Shown here piece by piece: positions 29,381-37,619 of a stretch of 64,000 bases of DNA (positions within the stretch are counted from its first letter, which is position 1; the number at the start of each line of letters is the position of its first letter). Below the pieces are notes generated by a model, which saw nothing but the letters and a program-made list of their open reading frames with translations, was not told the DNA's origin and ran no database searches. A program made the translations under genes and the position numbers. Source of the DNA: Streptomyces natalensis ATCC 27448 (lineage in GTDB: Bacteria; Actinomycetota; Actinomycetes; Streptomycetales; Streptomycetaceae); NCBI RefSeq assembly GCF_000935125.1, contig NZ_JRKI01000012.1, positions 19,556 to 83,555 of the forward strand. Direction: 5' to 3'.

Positions 29381-30193
29381 TCAGCTTCGCCGCTTGATGG
29401 GTTTGTCCCCGAAGACCCATCGGATGTGGTCTTCCAGATCGCGATTTCCCTGTTTCTTCGACCCCGGCGTGTGGTGATCATATTCAACAGCGTAGCTCCG
29501 CTCGGCATCCGGGAAATAATGCCGAGTCCAGTCATTGCAGTTGGGGGACCGCTGGTTGCAGAAATCACGTTCCGAATAGATACGCGTGACCTTGATCTTC
29601 CGGTCCGGGCCGGGGTCGCGGCCCTCCGTCAGGGCGTTCTCCTTCTCCTCGGCCAGACGCTTTTGGCGGTCGAGCACGGGCACGCCGATGACCCGTTCCG
29701 AATGCGTCCCGTCGCTGTGCCCGATCTCCACGTGCTTCTGGCCGTGCTCGTCCTCCCATTCGAAGGCCGCGTAGTTCTTCTTGGAGCGGTCGCTGTCCGC
29801 CTTGCGCCGGTCGTTCACCTTCTGTGCCAGGTCGTGTGTCTTCGGGTCGACCTTCGTGGCGGTCTGCTTGGGGTTGCGGTCGGCATTCGACGGCAGCGGG
29901 TACTTGCTGTCCTTCCGCTGCCGTTTCGGCGGCGGGCTTCCCTTGTCGGATCCGGACGATGATCGGCTCGCGCGGCGCTTGGGGCCGCCGCCGGACTTCT
30001 CTCCGGATTTGGCCAGCGAGGAGAAGCTCTTGCTGTGCTTGGCTTCCGTTTCGGCGACGTTCTTCGCCACCTGCTCGGCACCATGGGCAGTCTTGCGATA
30101 AAGGCCGCCGACGGCTCCGGCCGCGTCCTTGGCCACGGCCTTGGAGATGCTGCCGGCCGTGTCCTCCAGCGCTTTGGCTATCGGGTGCGTCAA
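29381..30193 (-). CDS. Nucleic-acid/nucleotide deaminase toxin
   Basis: 270 aa. Residues 1-60 (THPIAKALEDTAGSISKAV...) match the N-terminal leader of the RHS toxin at 384-4238. A basic, Ser/Lys-rich linker spans 60-120. The C-terminal half is a cytidine-deaminase-like fold: H164-S-E166 in GHSDGTHSERVIG is the HxE motif, and KVTRIYSERDFCNQRSPNC carries zinc ligands C212 and C219, followed by YAVEYDHH. The usual PC is FC here. Deaminases of polymorphic toxins act on DNA, RNA or free nucleotides; which one is unknown. TTG start 30193 overlaps the partner gene stop (TTGA). Confidence 0.8.
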   Translation of the reverse strand: MTHPIAKALEDTAGSISKAVAKDAAGAVGGLYRKTAHGAEQVAKNVAETEAKHSKSFSSLAKSGEKSGGGPKRRASRSSSGSDKGSPPPKRQRKDSKYPLPSNADRNPKQTATKVDPKTHDLAQKVNDRRKADSDRSKKNYAAFEWEDEHGQKHVEIGHSDGTHSERVIGVPVLDRQKRLAEEKENALTEGRDPGPDRKIKVTRIYSERDFCNQRSPNCNDWTRHYFPDAERSYAVEYDHHTPGSKKQGNRDLEDHIRWVFGDKPIKRRS

Positions 30194-30915
30194 CTGAAGG
30201 ACATCCCTTCAGTGGCTGTGGCGAATTTCGCGGCGTGTCCGGCGACGTCCTCCGCGTGGCTTTTGAACTTCGAGGCGTGAGTGAGGAGCTCGTCGGGATG
30301 GATCGTGTATCCGGATCCGGCGCCGCCGCCCGAGGCGACCCCAAGAGCCTTCTCCGCCCCCTTGAACACCAGACCGCTCACCGCCTTTTCTACGGCCTGC
30401 TGCAATGGCTGGGTCGCCTGCTCGACGAGTTCGCCGATGATCCGCTGTTCCACTTCCTTCAGGATCACATCGACGATTTTCTTCGTGGCCGCGATCAAGG
30501 CGACCTCCGCCGCCTCGGCCAATCCGAAGGTGAAGACGGCGGCAACCTGGTCCGCAATGAACTCGGCAGCCATGACGATGAGTTCGGCGATCACCGCCAT
30601 TTTGGCGCCCACGATCGCGACCGCGGCGATGTCCAGCACCGAAGCAGCCGTATTGCACACGTCCACGAGCTCCGTCATATGGCTCGAAGACATCTGCGAC
30701 CACTGCTCGACGAGCTGATCGTACGAGGCCGCCTGGTAGTGCTCTCCCATCGCCTTGATGCTGTCGCTCGCCGCACCATGCGACTTCTCGAGATTGGCCG
30801 CGAACTCCCTCACGTGGCCGGCGAACTCGCGAACCTTGTCCTCGTTGACCTGGGGCCAGTTCAGCCCGAGCAGGTCCATCACCCAGACCAGCCCGTCCGG
30901 CAATTCGATAGCCAC
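30190..30915 (-). CDS. WXG100-like / CpnT-N-terminal-like partner of the deaminase toxin
   Basis: 241 aa from GTG 30915 (MAIELPDGLVWVMDLLGLNW then PQVNEDKVREF). It is a clear paralogue of the protein at 4235-4969: same opening, same W-P-x-x-N-E-D, same central SSHMTELVDVCNTAASVLDI, same Gly-rich hinge and same C-terminal helices. Start GTG 30915 is chosen by homology and an AGGGGAAG sequence upstream; ATG 30936 would add seven residues. First gene of the five-gene deaminase-toxin operon; presumably the type VII secretion adaptor for the toxin. Confidence 0.84.
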   Translation of the reverse strand: MAIELPDGLVWVMDLLGLNWPQVNEDKVREFAGHVREFAANLEKSHGAASDSIKAMGEHYQAASYDQLVEQWSQMSSSHMTELVDVCNTAASVLDIAAVAIVGAKMAVIAELIVMAAEFIADQVAAVFTFGLAEAAEVALIAATKKIVDVILKEVEQRIIGELVEQATQPLQQAVEKAVSGLVFKGAEKALGVASGGGAGSGYTIHPDELLTHASKFKSHAEDVAGHAAKFATATEGMSFS

Positions 30916-31281
30916 GCTTCCCCTTGCTCTGCGCATCTCGCACCGTGCCTACGACGGCACGCCACTCCAGCTAACTGACACTTAGCCTCACGGAAGAAGT
31001 ACCTCCCCGGCCACATCCGAGTCCATTTCCCCGGACGCGCCGAGGATGGGACGGGATGCCGTCGGGCACGTGCTCCCGGAAGCGTAACAAGCACTTTTGT
31101 GTGCCGCGGTTGACGGGAGAGGGCCATGGCACTCGCCAGTCACGGCAGCTCCTCGGTATCCGATGGTCTGTGCACCCATCGTCTCGCGCCACCCCGGATC
31201 AGCGCCACGGCTCCTATGTACCAAGCCTGTAGCAGAAATCGTTGGCGTGCCGACATCAGTGCCCGCCCTAGAGTTGACCTG
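30916..31281. other. Divergent promoter region, toxin operon and HD gene
   Basis: 366 bp between the oppositely oriented partner gene and HD-domain gene. It is lower in GC than its surroundings, as expected for promoters (for example TTGACGGGAGAGG near 31107). Short frames here have no support. Confidence 0.5.
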
Positions 31282-32361
31282 GTGGACAGCCAAAATGACC
31301 CCCCAAGCTCGCCGAAGGGAGCCAGGGAAGCCAGGGAAGCCAGGGACAACGACGCATGGACCGTCCCGACCAACGTGATGGGCCGGACCGCCACGTTCAC
31401 CGACCCACTGTGGCGGATACCCGTCCGCCTGAACCCCGTGGAAGTCGCTCTGCTGCGTACCGAACCGCTGCGGCGCCTGCACTTCGTCGCGCACGGAGGC
31501 GCCTCGACGGTCAGCACCTTGCAGTCGTACTCCAGGCTTGAGCACACCCTCGGTGTCCTCGCGCTGGTCGCGCACTTCCGTCCGGAGGACGAACTTCTGC
31601 GGGTCGCCGCGCTGTTGCACGACATCGGCCACCTCCCCCTGAGCCACACCATCGAAGGCATTTCCGGCCTCGACCATCACGCCATCGGCTTGCAGCTCCT
31701 GCGGACCGACCCGATCCGTACTGTGCTGGAGAATCACGGGATCCGCACCGAGGCCGTCACCGCCGCACTCGGCAAGCAATCGCACTCGCCGCTCACCAAC
31801 CCGTCGGGCGTGCTCAATCTCGACCATCTCGATTCCTTCGTGCGCAGTGGGCGGGCCGCCGGACGTCTCGGTACCGATCCCGCTGTCATGCTGCGCAGGC
31901 TCGACATCAGGGACGCCGCGGTGTCAGCTGACCGCCCGACCGCCGCATCGCTCGTCGACCTGATCTGCGGGGAAGCACGGCTGCACACCTCGTGGGACAG
32001 CGTGGGTCCGGCCTCGGTGGTCCGGCGCCTGGCCTGCCACCTCCTCGACAGCACAACCCTCACCCCGGCCCGGCTCGCTCGGATGACGGATCCGCAGCTG
32101 TGGTCCGCGTTCGACTCCTGCGCCATCACGGAACCGGAGAGCGCCATGGTCCGGTACGAGCTGCACCGGTTGCAGGTCAAGACCGGGCCTGCTCCCAGGG
32201 ATCGCGCCGTCTGCAACGCCTGGAACTTCTCACTGCGCAAGATCTACAGCTCCGCGCCGCTGGTGGAAGGGCAACGGATGGAAGTGGCCGCACCCGAGCT
32301 GGCGGCCGAGTTGGATGCGCTGAGGGCGTTGCCCACGACATTCCACGCCTGGTGGAGCTGA
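31282..32361 (+). CDS. HD-domain phosphohydrolase (dNTPase/SAMHD1-like)
   Basis: About 359 aa from GTG 31282, or 327 aa from ATG 31378; the real start is unclear because neither has a good SD and the extra N-terminus contains a 9-bp triplicate repeat (AREAREARD, 31319-31347). The HD signature is intact: SRLEHTLGVLALVAHF, LLRVAALLHDIGHLPLSH and NLDHLDSF. The first residues after ATG (DPLWRIPVRLNPVEVALLRT) match the family entry where dGTPase-like proteins sense a substrate before the HD core. Such enzymes cleave dNTPs or other phosphoesters and some act in antiphage defence. It diverges from the deaminase-toxin operon; a functional link is unproven. Confidence 0.82.
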   Translation: MDSQNDPPSSPKGAREAREARDNDAWTVPTNVMGRTATFTDPLWRIPVRLNPVEVALLRTEPLRRLHFVAHGGASTVSTLQSYSRLEHTLGVLALVAHFRPEDELLRVAALLHDIGHLPLSHTIEGISGLDHHAIGLQLLRTDPIRTVLENHGIRTEAVTAALGKQSHSPLTNPSGVLNLDHLDSFVRSGRAAGRLGTDPAVMLRRLDIRDAAVSADRPTAASLVDLICGEARLHTSWDSVGPASVVRRLACHLLDSTTLTPARLARMTDPQLWSAFDSCAITEPESAMVRYELHRLQVKTGPAPRDRAVCNAWNFSLRKIYSSAPLVEGQRMEVAAPELAAELDALRALPTTFHAWWS

Positions 32362-32389
32362 CTGTCGGCCCGGCGGGCCTGATGCACCG

Positions 32390-33358
32390 TCAGCGCCGCC
32401 GGTCCGACGAGGAGGTACGCGGGCCCGGGCACCCCCGATCCTCCGCTTCCGCTTCCGCTTCCGCTTCCGCTTCCGCTTCCGTAATGGCGTAGCAGGCTTC
32501 GATCAGGGCACGCAGTCCGGCGCGGGGTGGGGTAGGTCGGACCGCGAGATAGGTCCGGATGACGGGGGCGGGGTCGCGCAGGGAACGGAAGGCCACGCCG
32601 GGTACCGGCAGTTGGCGGGCCTGCGAGGCGTAGAACACCGTCCAGGACGGCCTGCCGTGGCCGATGGCCGCGAGGGTGTCCTGGTCGTTGGTGAACTCCG
32701 GTCCGGGTACGGGCTGGAAGCCGGCCTCCCGGCAGGAGCGCATGACCAGGTCGTGCAGGGCGAGGTTGCGGGAGGCCGGGGAGAGCCGCAGCGGCAGCCC
32801 GGCGAGCCGGGCCAGGTCGATGGTTTCGTGTGCGGCGAGGTCGTGGCCGGCAGGCAGCGCGGCCAGTAGCGCGTCCTGCCACAGCGGGAGGAACTCCAGC
32901 CCGGGGTCGGTCCGTTCACCACGGAGCAGCGTGGCGTCCAGCTCACCGGAGCACACCTGCCGGAGGCGCTCCTCGGTGGTGCCGGTGACGAGTTCCAGCT
33001 GAGCGTGACCGGCGATCCGGGCGAACGCGGCGAGCACCGCGTCCAGGCGTCCGCCCAGCCCGGAACTGGTGCCCAGGCGCACCGTCGCGGCCTGTTCGGC
33101 ACGCAGTTCGTCGAGCGCCTCCCGGGCACGCGACTGAAGGGCGAGCATCTCCCTGGCATAAGGGAGGAGCCGGTGGCCGGCCTCGGTGAGCCGTACCACT
33201 CGGGTGGAGCGGGCGAACAGCTCCGTTCCCAGCTCGTGTTCCAGTCGGCGGAGCTGCTGGCTCACCGCGGACTGCACGATGTGCAGCCGCTCGGCGGCAC
33301 GGCCGAAGTGGAGCTCCTCCGCCACGGTGAGGAAGTAGCGCAGCTGGCGAATTTCCAT
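32390..33358 (-). CDS. LysR-family transcriptional regulator
   Basis: 322 aa. The N-terminal winged HTH is canonical (MEIRQLRYFLTVAEELHFGR, LHIVQSAVSQQLRRLEHELG), followed by a periplasmic-binding-like effector domain to about residue 295. The C-terminus is unusual: a run of alternating Ala-Glu encoded by hexanucleotide repeats, then a basic tail DRGCPGPRTSSSDRRR. It is divergent from the alpha/beta hydrolase gene and probably controls it. Confidence 0.92.
   Translation of the reverse strand: MEIRQLRYFLTVAEELHFGRAAERLHIVQSAVSQQLRRLEHELGTELFARSTRVVRLTEAGHRLLPYAREMLALQSRAREALDELRAEQAATVRLGTSSGLGGRLDAVLAAFARIAGHAQLELVTGTTEERLRQVCSGELDATLLRGERTDPGLEFLPLWQDALLAALPAGHDLAAHETIDLARLAGLPLRLSPASRNLALHDLVMRSCREAGFQPVPGPEFTNDQDTLAAIGHGRPSWTVFYASQARQLPVPGVAFRSLRDPAPVIRTYLAVRPTPPRAGLRALIEACYAITEAEAEAEAEAEAEDRGCPGPRTSSSDRRR
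32446..32481. repeat. (CTTCCG)6 microsatellite in the LysR gene
   Basis: Six uninterrupted hexanucleotides, preceded by a partial copy. On the coding strand they encode the (AE)n run near the LysR C-terminus. Copy-number changes keep the frame, so only tail length varies. Confidence 0.95.
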
Positions 33359-33394
33359 GGCTCTCCGGCTCCCCCCGACCCTTCGTGCCTCGAT

Positions 33395-33413
33395 TGATCA
33401 CCGTTCGCGATCA
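33395..33413. promoter_or_regulatory. Candidate LysR operator, TGATC-N9-GATCA
   Basis: TGATC at 33395-33399 and GATCA at 33409-33413 form an inverted repeat of the spacing expected for LysR-type binding sites, located 37 bp upstream of the lysR start and 123 bp before the divergent hydrolase start. Confidence 0.55.
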
Positions 33414-33535
33414 GTGTAGGCGCGGATCGCTCGTTGGTCGTCGGCGGTGATCGCTGTTGGGTGGAGACATCAGCGAACGGCACGCCCGACCGGCCCGAGA
33501 GGGTCGGCAAGGGCGCAACGGAGAGGGGATGCGGT

Positions 33536-34330
33536 ATGCCGTATCTGGACGTCAACGACACCACGCTCTACTACGAGGACGAGGGGACCGGTCCCGCGCT
33601 GCTGTTCCTGCACGGCTGGGGAACGAGCGGGCGCACCTGGGGTGCGCAGCAGGCCGGGTTCGTCACCAACCACCGGGTGGTGACGGTGGACTGGCGTGGC
33701 TGCGGGCGCTCGGCCCGTCCCGCCCGTGGGAACACCATCGCCGGAGTGGTCAGCGATCTGGTGGCGCTGATCGGCGCACTGCGGCTGGACCGGCCGGTGG
33801 TCATCGGCTCGTCGGTCGGGGGGGCCTTCGCCACGGAACTGGCGGTACGGCACCCCGAGTTGATCGGCGGGGTGGTCTCGGTGGACGGGCCCGCGTACTG
33901 GCCGTCGAGCGGGCCGCAGGCGGAGCTGCTCGACGATCTGCGCCGCGACCGGGCCGGTACGGTCGCGGGCTGGGTGCCGGGATGGTACGCGCCGGGTACC
34001 GCGTCCGCCCTGATCGACTGGACGGTCCGCCAGATCCTGGACTCCGGGGTCTACATCGACGACCACCAGGCCGCTGCCCCCGACTACGACCCACGTCCGA
34101 CGCTGCCCGGTCTGCGGGTGCCGATCCACTACATCCACGGCGAGCTGGACGTCCCGATCCCGCTGGAGGTGGCCCGGACCTGCGCCGCGCTCACGCCCGG
34201 CGCCGAGGTCACCGTCATCGCCGGCTCCGGCCATATGCCACACCAGGAACGCCCCACCGAATTCAACACCGCGCTGCGCACCGCACTCGCCCGGATGGCA
34301 CGCGCCGGCGCGGCCCCCGCCACCAGCTGA
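33536..34330 (+). CDS. Alpha/beta-hydrolase fold protein
   Basis: 264 aa. The oxyanion and nucleophile regions are ALLFLHGWGTSG and VVIGSSVGGAFAT (Ser93 in G-S-S-V-G). The acid is Asp in HGELDVPIP, and the catalytic His is in GSGHMPHQE. The motif order and length fit haloperoxidase/esterase-like hydrolases; the substrate is unknown. Start ATG 33536 has GAGAGGGG about 6-8 nt upstream. Longer frames exist upstream but begin with unconserved Arg/Pro-rich sequence. Confidence 0.9.
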   Translation: MPYLDVNDTTLYYEDEGTGPALLFLHGWGTSGRTWGAQQAGFVTNHRVVTVDWRGCGRSARPARGNTIAGVVSDLVALIGALRLDRPVVIGSSVGGAFATELAVRHPELIGGVVSVDGPAYWPSSGPQAELLDDLRRDRAGTVAGWVPGWYAPGTASALIDWTVRQILDSGVYIDDHQAAAPDYDPRPTLPGLRVPIHYIHGELDVPIPLEVARTCAALTPGAEVTVIAGSGHMPHQERPTEFNTALRTALARMARAGAAPATS

Positions 34331-34360
34331 GTTCGTATCCGCTCTCCACCTGAGGAAGCA

Positions 34361-34534
34361 TCATGCCTCCTGGACGGCTGCATCCGTCGGCGCCGGGGTG
34401 ATTTCGCACACCGGCACCGGCACCGGGTCCCTCGTGGTGCACGGGATCGGCGCGGCCAGCAGCAGTACACCGATGCCGACGCCGACGCCGAGGAGGGCGA
34501 CGCCGTACCACCCGCCCGCGTTCCAAGGCGCCAC
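34361..34534 (-). CDS. Possible small membrane protein or gene remnant
   Basis: A 57-residue frame from GTG 34534 reads VAPWNAGGWYGVALLGVGVG, then IGVLLLAAPIPC and a Pro/Val tail: one good transmembrane segment. There is no ribosome-binding site, and neighbouring frames (34560, 34742) also look partly coding, so this may be a frameshifted remnant of a larger membrane protein. The rest of 34535-34872 shows nothing convincing. Confidence 0.28.
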   Translation of the reverse strand: MAPWNAGGWYGVALLGVGVGIGVLLLAAPIPCTTRDPVPVPVCEITPAPTDAAVQEA

Positions 34535-34872
34535 CGCTGCGGTCGCACGTGGCCGTCCATGTCCTCGGTGGGTTTCCTGTCCTTGATGGGCTTTGCGTCA
34601 CGCTGAGCCCCGCGAACACCGCATCGGCGAGCAACCGTGCCGGCTCGCCCCGGTCCCGGATCGCCAGGCTCCCCTTGACCACACAGCCATCGTCAGCAAC
34701 CAACAACCAACCCCATACGACAACGTCGGCCTCCAAGACCACAACCAGGTCTTGAAGGCCGACGTCACGCAGAACCCACCCCGGAACCCACCCCGGCTCA
34801 CCTCACAACGGCCCGGCCAGTTCCGAGGCCCCGGTGCCTGCGCACCGTGCCAAAGCTGTATCCAGCCGTGTC

Positions 34873-35082
34873 TCAGCCGCCGATCGGGCCCAGCGGGATG
34901 TCCGAGACAGTAACGCTGAGGGATTTGATGGAGCCGCCGGTCAGGACGGGCACGCCATTGGGACCCGGGGCGAACTTGGCCGTCAGGCCCTCCAGCGAGC
35001 CACTGACGGAGAGACCACCCGCGACGTTGTCGAGGTCGTCGTCAGCTATCTCGCGGGTCTCAATGCGGGAGGTGTTGCTCAT
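34873..35082 (-). CDS. RiPP-like precursor peptide with double-Gly leader, no Cys
   Basis: 69 aa. The leader ends IADDDLDNVAGG, the D-x-L-D-x-V-A-G-G motif of leader peptides processed by C39-type peptidases or recognised by RiPP enzymes. The predicted core is 46 residues, starts LSVSGSLEGLTAKF and ends SDIPLGPIGG. It is Ser/Thr/Gly-rich and contains no Cys, so a lanthipeptide or thiazole peptide is unlikely. An AGGA sequence lies 11 nt before ATG 35082. No modification, protease or transporter gene adjoins it, so any partner must be elsewhere. Small size makes the call tentative. Confidence 0.55.
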   Translation of the reverse strand: MSNTSRIETREIADDDLDNVAGGLSVSGSLEGLTAKFAPGPNGVPVLTGGSIKSLSVTVSDIPLGPIGG

Positions 35083-35383
35083 AATGATGAGCGTCCTTTT
35101 TCTCTAGTGATGGTTGCAATGCATGGCGCACTGCGGCGGGACGCCTTGAATGACCCCCGCCACACGCCAGACTGCACGCACACGTAGGGCGTGGTGCATC
35201 GAACGTCCCACCCTTCACGCGCTGTACACACAAGGTCTCGAAGCGGAACACCGACGTCATTTACCTGCCGCCGGCTTCACCGTCGAGGCACACAGAACTC
35301 TCAGCTCAGCCGAGAGCGCCCTCGGGGGAATCCTTCTCGCGCGCCGTCGGCCTGATCCCAGTAGGAGGCCCTCGTCTGGTGAG

Positions 35384-35460
35384 TCACCGGAGGCGGATGT
35401 GAGTGCAGGCCGCGTTCGCAAAGGCCAGGAAGTGGACGGCCTTTGCGGGCCGCCCGCTCC
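35384..35460 (-). pseudogene. 3' scrap of an IS5-family transposase
   Basis: The minus strand encodes KAVHFLAFANAACTHIRLR before a stop, matching the end of the intact IS5 transposase at 7031 (KAEHFLAFTSIACTLICYR). DNA similarity to 7031-7110 is visible over about 75 bp and then fades. The remainder of 35083-35756 holds no gene I can support. Confidence 0.7.
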
Positions 35461-35756
35461 CGCATTGCTCACTCGGATCGGTGCGTGCGGCCTGACCCGA
35501 GCGTGTCCCCCGGAGCCGCGCACGTGCTGTACGAAACACGCGCAAGGAGCCTCTTTTGCTCTTCTCCCGCACCCTGCGGGCCTCATTCCTCACGTCATGC
35601 ATGCCCAAGCCAGTCCCCGCTCGCCTACCCTGGGCCCTCAAGGAAGTCACGGGGTTGACGGATGCACCGCTCAGGGAACTGCCGTACAGGGATGAGGGGT
35701 GAACCCTAGGGCCCCGGGGAGGACCTGAGACACATTTCTCTCACATGGAGGCGTTG

Positions 35757-36104
35757 ATGGCCGTACGCCGTGTCGTGCCCAACATCCAGTCCGAGACCTT
35801 GCAAGAGAGCCGGGTCTTCTACGGCCTGCTGGGCTTCGAGGAGGTCATGAACCTCGGCTGGATCACGACGCTTGCCTCGCCGTCGGCTCCGGCAGCGCAG
35901 GTCAGTGTCATGGCGAACGACAAGACCGCACCGGTGGTCCCCGACATGAGCGTCGAAGTGGATGATGTGGACGCGGTCTACGCGATCGTGCGGGACAGCG
36001 GCGCGGAGATCGTGCACCCGTTGCAGGACGAGGAATGGGGAGTACGCCGGTTCTTCGTCCGGGACCCCAACGGCCGGGTGGTCAACGTGCTGAGCCACCG
36101 ATAG
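35757..36104 (+). CDS. VOC/glyoxalase-superfamily protein
   Basis: 115 aa. The paired modules of the fold are visible: VVPNIQSETLQESRVFYGLL with GFEEVMNLGW, then MSVEVDDVDAVYAIVRDSGA with RRFFVRDPNGRVVNVLSH. These proteins are often resistance or isomerase enzymes; ligands are only partly conserved. Start ATG 35757 is favoured over ATG 35745 because GGAGG lies 7 nt upstream of it. Confidence 0.86.
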   Translation: MAVRRVVPNIQSETLQESRVFYGLLGFEEVMNLGWITTLASPSAPAAQVSVMANDKTAPVVPDMSVEVDDVDAVYAIVRDSGAEIVHPLQDEEWGVRRFFVRDPNGRVVNVLSHR

Positions 36105-36319
36105 CCGACCTCGCCACTCCCCGCTCGCACGAACCCGCTGGTCACAGCCACTCGTTGACGGCGGCGATGAGCACGGTCACTTCGTGGCGGAACGGCTTCC
36201 TCGACTCCCCAACCACCCTGAGCCTAATCAACCGGCAGCGTCAGGGGGTGAGGTCTCCCGAGCCCTGCTCGTCTGACGGACAGTTACTGATGCCCGACCC
36301 CTTGCCGAAGACGGCTGTC

Positions 36320-36640
36320 TCCGTCTTACCGGATAGCTCAGCTTCCGGCTGAAGCTGCCGATCGCCAGGTACCTCCCGTCCGGGTTGGAGGCGAGCTCGA
36401 ACAGCCGCTCCGACGCGCCCATGACCTTGTCGGCCACCTCGCCCTTCGCCGGGTTCGACCACGTACAGGTTCTCCTGCGCGCCAAGGAACAACCGCGAGG
36501 AGTCGCCGGAGAAGACGTGGCACTGGATCGGGCCCCGGCCACCGGCATGGGACAGCTGCCGGCAGGGCTCACGGTTCTGCCCGTGCAGGTCGAAACCGCC
36601 CTCGCCGACGCCCTGACCGGGCCAAGGCCGCGGTAACCGG
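36320..36640 (-). pseudogene. Frameshifted WD/propeller-protein fragment
   Basis: Two minus-strand frames complement each other: GGFDLHGQNREPCRQLSHAG ... SRLFLGAQENLYVVEP, then AKGEVADKVMGASERLFELA and SNPDGRYLAIGSFSRKLS. Joined, they read as propeller blades (blade ends LYVVE and YLAIGS), with the frame change near 36445. No start or complete domain remains. The rest of 36105-36720 contains no gene. Confidence 0.55.
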
Positions 36641-36683
36641 AAAGGCCGGACCCGTCACTCGACGGACCCGGCCCTTCCCGATC

Positions 36684-36720
36684 GGCGGTCGGCGGTCGGC
36701 GATCGGCGATCGGCGATCGG
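36684..36720. repeat. 7-bp tandem repeat after the methyltransferase stop
   Basis: CGGCGGT/CGGCGAT units repeat five times in a row, ending just before the stop codon (36721-36723) of the methyltransferase gene, in its 3' flank. No function is evident. Confidence 0.85.
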
Positions 36721-37605
36721 TCAGACGCGGTCGGCCGCAATCAGGAGGTACTGGAAGGAGCCGTCCTTGTACGAGTTGATGAACGCCTCCTCGATGCCGG
36801 TGACCAGGGAGGACGTGGCTCGCAGCTCCCAGTAGGGCAGGGTCGCCGCAGTCAGGTCGATGACTGTCTGCGGTACGAGACGGTTGTCGGCCATGGCGCG
36901 CAGGTACTCGCGGCGGGAGTGGATGTTGCACTCGAAGTGCGCGTTGATCTGGGAGACCCACTTCGAGGGCTGGCCGTAACGCGGGTTCCAGCAGCCGGTG
37001 ATGGTCACGTAGCGGCCGCCGACCGCGAGGACGCGGGAGTGCTCGGCGAAGAGGTCGTGCAGGTCGACGTACATACTCGACTCGTTGTTCCACGAGCCCG
37101 CGGCCTGCCCCGTCTCGAAGGGCGTGTCGAGCATGTTGCACACGCGGGCGTGGACGTGGCTCTCGATGCCGAGTTCGTTGGCGCGCTGGTTGGCGAAGTC
37201 GGCCTGCTTGGCCGACAGGGTGACGCCCTGGACCGTGCATCCGAATCGCTGGTGGGCCATGACCATCGAACCGCCCCGGCCGCAGCCGGCGTCCATGAGC
37301 GTGTCGTCACGCCCGATGGAGCCGAGGTGGTCCAAGAGGACTTCGGCCTGCGCCGACTCCAAGCGGTGGAGCTCGGCGATCAGCCGCTTCTCGTACTGGC
37401 CGTCACCGGGGTCCCCGAGGGCGGCGTGGTCGACCTCGCCGATGCCGTAGTGGTGGTGGTACAGCCCGTCGACGTCACCGAGACGCAGGTTGACGGGCCT
37501 GGCCTCCTGGTCCCAGTAGCGGGCGATGTCACCCTGGTAGGGCGACGCCGGGGCGGGGACGAACGCGGAGGTGCCGTTGGCGGAGATGAGCTGGGTGGTG
37601 GTCAC
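36721..37605 (-). CDS. mtf: Geranyl diphosphate 2-C-methyltransferase (2-MIB pathway)
   Basis: 294 aa, the normal length for this enzyme. It has the class I SAM fold with motif I LMDAGCGRGGSMVMA, preceded by the family entry YHHHYGIGEVDHAALGDP. It methylates geranyl diphosphate at C2 to give 2-methyl-GPP, the substrate of the neighbouring cyclase. GTG start 37605 has AAGGA about 9 nt upstream; the ATG at 37689 is inside the cyclase gene. Gap to the upstream cyclase gene is 14 bp, so the genes are co-transcribed. Confidence 0.93.
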   Translation of the reverse strand: MTTTQLISANGTSAFVPAPASPYQGDIARYWDQEARPVNLRLGDVDGLYHHHYGIGEVDHAALGDPGDGQYEKRLIAELHRLESAQAEVLLDHLGSIGRDDTLMDAGCGRGGSMVMAHQRFGCTVQGVTLSAKQADFANQRANELGIESHVHARVCNMLDTPFETGQAAGSWNNESSMYVDLHDLFAEHSRVLAVGGRYVTITGCWNPRYGQPSKWVSQINAHFECNIHSRREYLRAMADNRLVPQTVIDLTAATLPYWELRATSSLVTGIEEAFINSYKDGSFQYLLIAADRV

Positions 37606-37619
37606 AGATAAGTCCTTCC

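Noticed and set aside
31282..32361. HD-domain gene as part of the deaminase-toxin operon
   Set aside because: Opposite strand, 366 bp apart; no shared promoter evidence beyond divergence.
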